In this document: in pieces, positions 1 to 4,343 of the stretch
Position numbering within the stretch: position 1 is the first letter of the stretch
How the letters are laid out: every line of letters begins with the position of its first letter
Origin: an uncultured Anaerolineaceae bacterium
GTDB taxonomy: Bacteria; Chloroflexota; Anaerolineae; Anaerolineales; Anaerolineaceae
DNA: 6,450 nt
Direction of reading: 5' to 3'
Assembly: GCA_937890875.1 (NCBI GenBank)
Contig: CALAEB010000024.1
Location: 1-6,450 of the forward strand
Notes under the pieces: generated by a model
What the model was told of the DNA's origin: nothing
What the model saw: the letters and a program-made list of their open reading frames with translations, nothing else
Database searches by the model: none
Translations under genes and position numbers: made by a program

Positions 1-1
1 G

Positions 2-202
2 GGTGATGATTACTTTATCGGTCAGACCTGGCTGGGGGAGGCAATTCGCGGGCAGCCTGTTTTGCAGAATTATTATCATCGCCCAATTCAGGAAATCCTG
101 AACACTGCATTCCGGCAAGGTTTTGTTTTAAACGGGTTTTATGAAGTTCCGTTCCCCGGACAGAGAATACCGATACTTATGATTGTGCGGCTCTGCAAAT
201 AA
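2..202 (+). CDS. C-terminal fragment of a probable class I SAM-dependent methyltransferase
   Basis: The frame is open from the window edge to a TAA at 200-202, giving the last 66 residues of a protein that begins outside the window. The fragment contains YYHRPIQEILNTAF, then QGFVLNGFYEV, and ends with a hydrophobic strand and basic tail (PILMIVRLCK). In Methyltransf_11-type SAM-dependent methyltransferases the C-terminal part typically reads [YF]-[YFW]-HRPL, a helix, a GF-V-L strand, an E-P loop and a final beta strand ending in R/K, and this tail matches that pattern. The SAM-binding glycine motif would lie upstream and is not visible, so the family call rests on the tail alone and the substrate is unknown. 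The gene converges on the minus-strand operon, with 37 bases between the two stop codons. Confidence 0.55.
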   Translation, partial: GDDYFIGQTWLGEAIRGQPVLQNYYHRPIQEILNTAFRQGFVLNGFYEVPFPGQRIPILMIVRLCK

Positions 203-239
203 CGCGCCTCTTAACAGATCCGCTGTGGATGCGACATCC

Positions 240-638
240 CTATTCCGTTGTCAGCGCATCTTTGATCGCAAGCAGGATGACCTTGCTGCTGTAAGTTGCG
301 CCTGAGATCGTATCGACCTGCAGCGATTGCGCTTCGATCACCATTTTGGGCAGCGCCTCCGCAGCTTGTCCCTGGCCGGTCCTGTGTTTTATGAGATCGA
401 TCGCGGTGATTTCATTATCTTCTGCCGTCACCTGTAATTCGACGGCGACCGGAAAGGCGCTGTAGCTGCCGTGATAAGTGCCGTCGGGCACTGCGGACAG
501 GTCATTATCCTCAACTGGCATTCCGGCCAATGCTTTGAGATTTTTCTCTGCCCGCGCTATGAAAATTGCGCCTGCGACAGCCAGAAAAAGAATCATTGCA
601 GCCAGCTTGATCAAAACGGATTTCAATGTTTTTCTCAA
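240..638 (-). CDS. Small membrane-anchored FMN-binding-domain protein (TTG start)
   Basis: This 132-residue protein has a basic N-terminus, one hydrophobic segment at about residues 8-28 (uncleaved anchor or signal sequence), and then an FMN-binding domain of the RnfG/NqrC C-terminal type. Visible hallmarks are DGTYHGSY at 52-59, a beta-rich stretch, and DTISGATYSS at 109-118. In this family the Thr of the SGAT motif (here T115) is the site where ApbE attaches FMN through a phosphoester bond. The domain should face outside the membrane and carry electrons; this is inferred. The start is TTG at 636-638: no ATG or GTG is suitably placed, and AGGAG at 648-652 lies 9 bases upstream. It follows the flavodoxin-like gene by 17 bases and is the last gene of the TetR operon. 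No ApbE gene is in the window, so the modifying enzyme must be encoded elsewhere. Confidence 0.85.
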   Translation of the reverse strand: MRKTLKSVLIKLAAMILFLAVAGAIFIARAEKNLKALAGMPVEDNDLSAVPDGTYHGSYSAFPVAVELQVTAEDNEITAIDLIKHRTGQGQAAEALPKMVIEAQSLQVDTISGATYSSKVILLAIKDALTTE

Positions 639-655
639 TTTCCGGTTCTCCTATA

Positions 656-1120
656 TCAAATTTCACTGAATCTTCTGACAACATCATCGATTTGCTGATC
701 GCGCGCAGCGCTCGACCAGTGGACGATGCCGCTGAGCGTAATTTCCGCGCCCTTTTTCTTGCAGGCGGATTTTATTTGGCCTACCGCACGATTGCCGCCC
801 AGCCAGGCCATTTTAAATTGCTGCGTTACAAAGCAGAAAACCTTTTTGCCGGCAAGGCTTGAAATTTGGGCCAGGTACTGCTTCATGACCGGCGCCAGTC
901 CGAACGCTTGAACCGGGGCCGAGAAAATGATGATGTCATATGGGCTGACATCCGGACCCGATTTCAGCTTATTGGAACCGGGTGAGCTCGGGTCATTGTG
1001 AATCGATTCCACGCTTGCGATGCTGACCCTGTGACCCTTTGCCCGCAGCGCCTGCGCCAGTTTTTGAGCAACGGAAAGCGTGTTACCGGTTTGGGAGTAA
1101 ACAATAATTCCGATATTCAT
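656..1120 (-). CDS. Flavodoxin-like (flavodoxin family) protein
   Basis: This 154-residue soluble protein has a flavodoxin fold. The N-terminal strand IGIIVYS runs into the phosphate-binding loop S9-Q-T-G-N-T14, matching the [ST]-x-T-G-N-T FMN loop. A second strand (DIIIFSAPV, 62-70) leads into the 70s loop QAFGLAP, which in this fold borders the isoalloxazine ring, and VFCFVTQQF (94-102) is the next core strand. It probably binds FMN noncovalently and acts as a low-potential electron carrier or a flavodoxin-type reductase. The length is normal for a short-chain flavodoxin. ATG at 1118-1120 has AGGAGAGAG just upstream, inside the last codons of the TetR gene, and the TetR stop overlaps this start as ATGA, so translation is probably coupled. 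The FMN-binding membrane protein follows by 17 bases, suggesting that the two flavoproteins act together. Confidence 0.88.
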   Translation of the reverse strand: MNIGIIVYSQTGNTLSVAQKLAQALRAKGHRVSIASVESIHNDPSSPGSNKLKSGPDVSPYDIIIFSAPVQAFGLAPVMKQYLAQISSLAGKKVFCFVTQQFKMAWLGGNRAVGQIKSACKKKGAEITLSGIVHWSSAARDQQIDDVVRRFSEI

Positions 1121-1701
1121 TTTCTCTCTCCTAAAACAAAGTCAATCATTTGGTTAAGGTCCGCGAACAGCGTATCCTCTGTTAATCCGTTGCCTGAAAG
1201 GGCCAGAGCCAGCAGGCCATGAATGCTATAGATCAATGTTTTTGCGCAGATTTCCACTTCATCTTCTTTTATGTGTCCGCTCTTGACCAGGAAGCGGAGC
1301 GTTTCGTTCCAGAGAGCGCTGAAATCGTAATGTTCTTTATGAGCCTCATTGTCGTATAACCGGTAAAAGTAAAAAAATCTGAATATATGCGGATGGTCCA
1401 ACTGGTACCGGCTATAGGCGGCGAGCAGCTGCTTAATGTCTTCAGGGCTTTGAGGCGTATTATCCATCACATGTTGCATATGCTTTGACACATCGGATAC
1501 CATCAAGGCTTTTGTTTCGCCGAGAAGCTCGTTAATATCCTTGAAGTAGTTGTAAATCGTCGCGTATGAATAGCCGGCGATGTCGGCGATCTTCCGTGCC
1601 GAAACGCTTTCAACGCCTTCAGCGGATATAATCTGTTTGGCGGCTTCCAGAAAATACCCCCTGGCTCTTTGCGCTTTCAAGTCCTGTTTGTCGTTCATCA
1701 T
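1117..1701 (-). CDS. TetR/AcrR-family transcriptional regulator
   Basis: This 194-residue protein has a TetR-type N-terminal DNA-binding domain: a helix at about 12-28, then the helix-turn-helix VSARKIADIAGYSYATIYNYF at about 33-53, with the family's typical TIYNYFKD recognition-helix end. The remaining roughly 130 residues are all-helical and variable, as expected for a ligand-binding and dimerisation domain, and include an aromatic cluster (FRFFYFYRLY) near 107-116. It is the first gene of a minus-strand operon with two flavoproteins and probably represses it; a near-perfect palindrome covers its own promoter. The first of two adjacent ATG codons is chosen (1699-1701), 7 bases after a TAGGGGGGG ribosome site. 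The stop overlaps the start of the flavodoxin-like gene. Its ligand cannot be deduced; a redox or xenobiotic signal would be a guess from the neighbours. Confidence 0.93.
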   Translation of the reverse strand: MMNDKQDLKAQRARGYFLEAAKQIISAEGVESVSARKIADIAGYSYATIYNYFKDINELLGETKALMVSDVSKHMQHVMDNTPQSPEDIKQLLAAYSRYQLDHPHIFRFFYFYRLYDNEAHKEHYDFSALWNETLRFLVKSGHIKEDEVEICAKTLIYSIHGLLALALSGNGLTEDTLFADLNQMIDFVLGERK

Positions 1702-1708
1702 ATACCAT

Positions 1709-1717
1709 CCCCCCCTA
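1709..1717 (-). promoter_or_regulatory. Unusual G-tract ribosome binding site of the TetR gene
   Basis: On the minus strand the ribosome site reads TAGGGGGGG, ending 7 bases before the first ATG. The seven-G run is an unusual Shine-Dalgarno and supports the start at 1699-1701. An ATG at 1706-1708 directly behind the run is in another frame and is not the start. Confidence 0.6.
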
Positions 1718-1743
1718 CGCCAGTAATCCTAACATTAATCAAA

Positions 1744-1764
1744 ATAATTAACACTGTTAATAAT
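1744..1764. promoter_or_regulatory. Candidate TetR operator (21-bp palindrome)
   Basis: ATTAACA-C-TGTTAAT at 1747-1761 is a perfect inverted repeat with a single central base. After one mismatched pair the symmetry continues two more pairs each way (1744-1764). Length and odd-base centre suit a TetR-family dimer site. It overlaps the -10 box (1760-1765) and the predicted transcription start of the TetR operon, the position expected for autorepression. Assignment to this TetR is inferred from location. Confidence 0.7.
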
Positions 1765-1788
1765 ACGGTATAAAGATGTGTATGTCAA
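1760..1788 (-). promoter_or_regulatory. Sigma-A promoter of the TetR/flavodoxin/FMN-binding operon
   Basis: Reading the minus strand, TTGACA (plus-strand 1783-1788) is followed by a 17-base spacer and TATTAT (1760-1765). The -35 box is perfect, the -10 box matches five of six bases, and spacing is optimal. Transcription should begin near 1753, leaving a leader of about 50 bases before the TetR start. The candidate operator overlaps the -10 box. Confidence 0.8.
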
Positions 1789-1789
1789 G

Positions 1790-1986
1790 CGGATCTGCTG
1801 CGGATTTCGGTTTCGGGTGTTGGTCTGTCAACACACCGTTCTTGCTTTCCTTATCCTGGGAATGGTACTTCTCCTATCCAATCCATCGGTGAGATTTCAT
1901 CAATCAGAAGGGAGTTCCCTGTGGAAAGAGCCGTACGGCAGCTTCACAACAAAATTGGATGACGCTTTTGAATAAGCGTCTTTTCT
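1790..1986 (+). other. Gene-free segment with inverted repeats ending in a terminator
   Basis: I recognise no gene here. A frame open from a GTG at 1778 to 1975 has no ribosome site and low-complexity hydrophobic content, so it is not called. Visible structure includes a hairpin GTGTTG/CAACAC (1817-1822 with 1829-1834), a possible long-range helix ATCCAAT/ATTGGAT (1876-1882 with 1954-1960), the palindromes AGGGAGTTCCCT (1909-1920) and GCCGTACGGC (1930-1939), and a terminator directly after the long-range helix. This could be a small RNA, an orphan leader, or the decayed end of an element. A TATAAA at 1769-1774 could serve as a -10 box, but it has no good -35 box. Confidence 0.35.
1961..1986 (+). 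terminator. Rho-independent terminator upstream of the MarR promoter
   Basis: The sequence forms a perfect 7-bp stem, GACGCTT (1961-1967) with AAGCGTC (1974-1980), a six-base loop, and then TTTTCT. The T-run lies on the plus-strand side only, so it would stop rightward transcription. It lies 35 bases upstream of the MarR -35 box and would isolate that promoter from upstream transcription, or end an uncharacterised short transcript. Confidence 0.65.
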
Positions 1987-2020
1987 ATGAATTCGGGGTC
2001 ATGACTTGAAGATCGGCCTC

Positions 2021-2049
2021 TTGACAAACGTATGGATGAAAAATATAAT
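2021..2049 (+). promoter_or_regulatory. Consensus sigma-A promoter of the MarR-ABC operon
   Basis: TTGACA at 2021-2026 and TATAAT at 2044-2049 are both perfect hexamers separated by exactly 17 bases. Transcription should start near 2056, about 23 bases before the MarR ATG. A promoter this strong in front of a regulator gene implies that it is normally repressed. Confidence 0.88.
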
Positions 2050-2050
2050 C

Positions 2051-2064
2051 GTTCGGTACCTAAC
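2051..2064. promoter_or_regulatory. Candidate MarR operator
   Basis: GTTCGGT-ACCTAAC is an inverted repeat with one mismatched pair out of seven, starting 2 bases after the -10 box and covering the predicted transcription start. MarR dimers commonly bind palindromes of this size over their own promoter. Assignment to the downstream MarR is inferred from position. Confidence 0.6.
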
Positions 2065-2078
2065 AATCTGGAGGCTTC

Positions 2079-2522
2079 ATGAATTATGACGAACAACCCT
2101 TGGCTTTTCGTATAAAGTCGCTGAATAATCAAATAAAGCGTTTATTAGAGCGTACGGCGATCAAACAAAATGACGCGAATTTAACCGGAATGCAATATGG
2201 GATTTTGGGCTTTCTCGGCGAGCAGGAGGAATCTGCGAATATTTACCAGCGGGATATCGAAGCCGAGTTTAATATTCGCCGTTCTACGGCAAGCGGGATG
2301 TTAAAGCTCTTAGAAAAGCAGGGCTTCATTCAACGGACGCATGACGAGTTGGATTCCCGGCTGAAAAAGATCATTATGACCGAAAAAGCAAAAGAATTGG
2401 TCAAGGTTGCAAAGGCGAATATCGACCAATTACAGGTTCGTCTGACCAAAAATATCCCGTCGCAAGAAATGGAGCAATTTTTCAGGACGCTTAAAAAAAT
2501 TTCAAACAACGCACAGGAATAG
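2079..2522 (+). CDS. MarR-family winged-helix transcriptional regulator
   Basis: This 147-residue protein has the MarR layout: an N-terminal dimerisation helix (about 8-30), a helix preceded by LTGMQYGILGFL (35-46), the helix-turn-helix with recognition helix RRSTASGMLKLLEKQGFI at about 67-84, and a wing containing the conserved D-x-R (D92, R94), followed by C-terminal dimerisation helices. It probably represses the operon it heads, which encodes two ABC exporter subunits, and releases DNA on binding a transported or toxic compound; that job is inferred from context and family. The start is ATG at 2079-2081 with TGGAGG only 4 bases upstream, a short but usable spacing. The stop codon TAG is part of a stable hairpin (2520-2545). 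The ABC gene begins 99 bases downstream with no convincing promoter of its own, so it is probably co-transcribed. Confidence 0.92.
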   Translation: MNYDEQPLAFRIKSLNNQIKRLLERTAIKQNDANLTGMQYGILGFLGEQEESANIYQRDIEAEFNIRRSTASGMLKLLEKQGFIQRTHDELDSRLKKIIMTEKAKELVKVAKANIDQLQVRLTKNIPSQEMEQFFRTLKKISNNAQE

Positions 2523-2545
2523 GCCGTCTGAGATCAGGCGGCCTA
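2520..2545 (+). other. Strong intercistronic hairpin containing the MarR stop codon
   Basis: TAGGCCGTCTGA (2520-2531) pairs with TCAGGCGGCCTA (2534-2545) over the whole length with a single G-U pair. The first three bases are the MarR stop codon. The sequence after it is AATAAAAAAG rather than a T-run, so it is not a canonical intrinsic terminator. It could be a processing or stability element that sets the ratio of regulator to transporter mRNA. Confidence 0.55.
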
Positions 2546-2621
2546 AATAAAAAAGTGTATTGTTAGGTTGCTTACAGCAAGGAAGCGAATAAATTATGAA
2601 TAAATTTGGAGGTATTCCTAT

Positions 2622-4343
2622 ATGGAAACGATAGGGCAGTATAAAAGAGACACGATTTTGACTCCGCTTTTTGTGACCTTGGAAGTGGCCATGGATATCA
2701 TCATTCCGCTGTTTATGGCGAATATGATCGACCAGGGCATCACCGGCGGCAGCATGAATGCGGTTATAAGAATCGGTCTCATGTTAGTCCTGATGTGTAT
2801 GTGTTCCCTCGTGAGCGGACTTTTGTCCGGGTGGTTTGCCGCAGGGGCGGCGACCGGATTCGCGAAGAATTTGCGGCAGCGGATGTATTATAAGATTCAG
2901 GAATTCTCTTTTGCCAATATCGATACGTTTTCTACCAGTGGCCTTGTCACCCGGTTGACGACGGATGTCACGAATGTCCAAAACGCTTTTCAAATGATTA
3001 TCCGTATCTGTGCTCGCGCGCCGTTGATGATCATCTTTTCGGTGGTGATGGTTTTTTCTATCAATTCGAGGCTGGCCTGGATATTTGTCGCAATTATTCC
3101 TGTGCTGGCCGTCGGGTTGGCGTTCATTATGTTGAACGTCACTCCGATTTTCTCGAAGGTTTTCAAGATGTATGACAAGCTGAATCGTGTGGTACAGGAA
3201 AATTTGCGGGGGATTCGGGTGGTTAAAAGTTTTGTCCGGGAAGATTATGAGACGGAGAAGTTCAAAAGCACCTCCGGAGACATCTACCAAAATTTTGTGC
3301 GGGCAGAAAAAATCCTCGCCTTCAACAGCCCGTTGATGCAGTTTTGTATGTACGCCTGTACTTTGCTGATTTGTTGGTTGGGCGCTCAGATGATTGTCAG
3401 CGAGACTTTCACTACCGGTCAGCTCGTGAGCCTTTTAACCTATGCGGCACAAATTCTCATGAGTTTGATGATGTTGTCCATGGTTTTTGTCATGATTACG
3501 ATGTCCAGGACTTCCATGCGTAGGATTTCAGAAGTGCTTAATGAAACGGTTGATATGCAAAATGGTCAGATCAGGGACGTCAGCGATGGTTCGGTACATT
3601 TCCGCGACGTGAGTTTCGGCTACCGTGGGAACAAAGGGGAATTATGCCTGCGTAATATCGACATAGCTATTTCTTCCGGTCAAACGGTTGGCATTATCGG
3701 CGGTACCGGCAGCGGCAAGTCCACCTTGACCCAACTCATCCCCCGCTTGTATGACGTGACGGAGGGCAGCGTAGCGGTCGGCGGGGTGGATGTCCGGGAA
3801 TATGATATCGAAGCGCTCCGGGAACAGGTGGCAATGGTGCTCCAAAAAAATGTTTTGTTCTCCGGAACGATCAAAGACAATCTGCGCTGGGGCAAAAAAG
3901 ATGCCAGCGATGAGGAAATGGAAACCGCCTGCAAGTTGGCGCAGGCGGATGCGTTTATTCGCGCCTTCCCGGATGGGTACGAAACCCGGATTGAACAGGG
4001 CGGAAACAATTTGTCCGGCGGGCAGAAGCAGCGTCTCTGTATCGCCAGGGCTTTGGTAAAGAAACCCAAAATCTTGATTCTGGATGATTCCACGAGTGCG
4101 GTGGATACGAAAACCGATGCGCTTATTCGCAGTGCATTCCGGGATGAAATTCCCGATATCACCAAAATTATTATTGCCCAACGCGTGTCATCGGTGCAGG
4201 AAGCCGACCAGATTATCGTTCTGGACGATGGACGTGTCAGCGCGATTGGATCTCATGCGGAACTATTGGAAACCAGCTCGATTTACAGCGAAGTCTATGA
4301 ATCACAGCAGAAAAGAGGTCTTGACCATGAATCGGCGTTATGA
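2622..4343 (+). CDS. ABC exporter half-transporter, subunit with degenerate ATP site
   Basis: This 573-residue protein has an N-terminal six-helix exporter domain (about 10-300) and a C-terminal ATPase domain (about 325-560), the order of type IV (MsbA/LmrCD-like) half-transporters. Motifs seen: Walker A GGTGSGKST (360-368, K366), Q-loop Q408 in VLQKNVLFSGT, signature LSGGQ (464-468), and Walker B ILILDD (485-489). The residue after the Walker B Asp is D489 instead of the catalytic Glu, and the switch position is Q520 (IIAQRVSS) instead of His. In heterodimeric exporters such as TM287/288, BmrCD and LmrCD, one partner carries such substitutions and forms the degenerate site. ATG 2622 is preceded by TTGGAGG at a 9-base spacing, and an in-frame stop at 2601 rules out a longer start. 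The partner gene overlaps its end. Probably a membrane exporter of drugs, lipids or peptides; substrate unknown. Confidence 0.95.
   Translation: METIGQYKRDTILTPLFVTLEVAMDIIIPLFMANMIDQGITGGSMNAVIRIGLMLVLMCMCSLVSGLLSGWFAAGAATGFAKNLRQRMYYKIQEFSFANIDTFSTSGLVTRLTTDVTNVQNAFQMIIRICARAPLMIIFSVVMVFSINSRLAWIFVAIIPVLAVGLAFIMLNVTPIFSKVFKMYDKLNRVVQENLRGIRVVKSFVREDYETEKFKSTSGDIYQNFVRAEKILAFNSPLMQFCMYACTLLICWLGAQMIVSETFTTGQLVSLLTYAAQILMSLMMLSMVFVMITMSRTSMRRISEVLNETVDMQNGQIRDVSDGSVHFRDVSFGYRGNKGELCLRNIDIAISSGQTVGIIGGTGSGKSTLTQLIPRLYDVTEGSVAVGGVDVREYDIEALREQVAMVLQKNVLFSGTIKDNLRWGKKDASDEEMETACKLAQADAFIRAFPDGYETRIEQGGNNLSGGQKQRLCIARALVKKPKILILDDSTSAVDTKTDALIRSAFRDEIPDITKIIIAQRVSSVQEADQIIVLDDGRVSAIGSHAELLETSSIYSEVYESQQKRGLDHESAL

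Noticed and set aside
227..239. Short inverted repeat GGATG-CGA-CATCC between the converging first two genes
   Set aside because: The stem is only 5 bp and has no T-run on either strand, so it cannot be supported as a bidirectional terminator.
471..862. Plus-strand open frames opposite the flavoprotein genes
   Set aside because: They are shadows of the minus-strand flavodoxin-like and FMN-binding genes, which have clear motifs and ribosome sites.
1778..1975. 65-codon open frame in the intergenic region (GTG start)
   Set aside because: No Shine-Dalgarno, no recognised domain, and it runs into the terminator stem. The other frames are also largely open, so openness is not evidence of coding.
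2568..2596. Possible internal promoter before the first ABC gene (TTGCTT and AAATTA-like boxes)
   Set aside because: Both boxes are poor matches and the operon already has a consensus promoter upstream of MarR.
2596..2634. 12-codon mini-ORF (MNKFGGIPIWKR) overlapping the start of the first ABC gene
   Set aside because: It has no ribosome site of its own, and the TTGGAGG inside it serves ATG 2622. A leader peptide role would be speculation.
2784..3290. 168-codon minus-strand open frame inside the first ABC gene
   Set aside because: It is antisense to a clearly conserved membrane domain, its product is rich in Arg, His and Asp with no recognisable domain, and it has no ribosome site that I can see.
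3642..4181. Two overlapping minus-strand open frames opposite the ATPase domain of the first ABC gene
   Set aside because: Both mirror conserved codons of Walker A to Walker B in the real gene and show no independent domain.
4084..4326. Upstream open extension of the second ABC gene, which would give a 715-residue protein
   Set aside because: The extension lies out of frame inside the ATPase domain of the first ABC gene, its translation resembles no transporter N-terminus, and ATG 4327 has a well-placed ribosome site.
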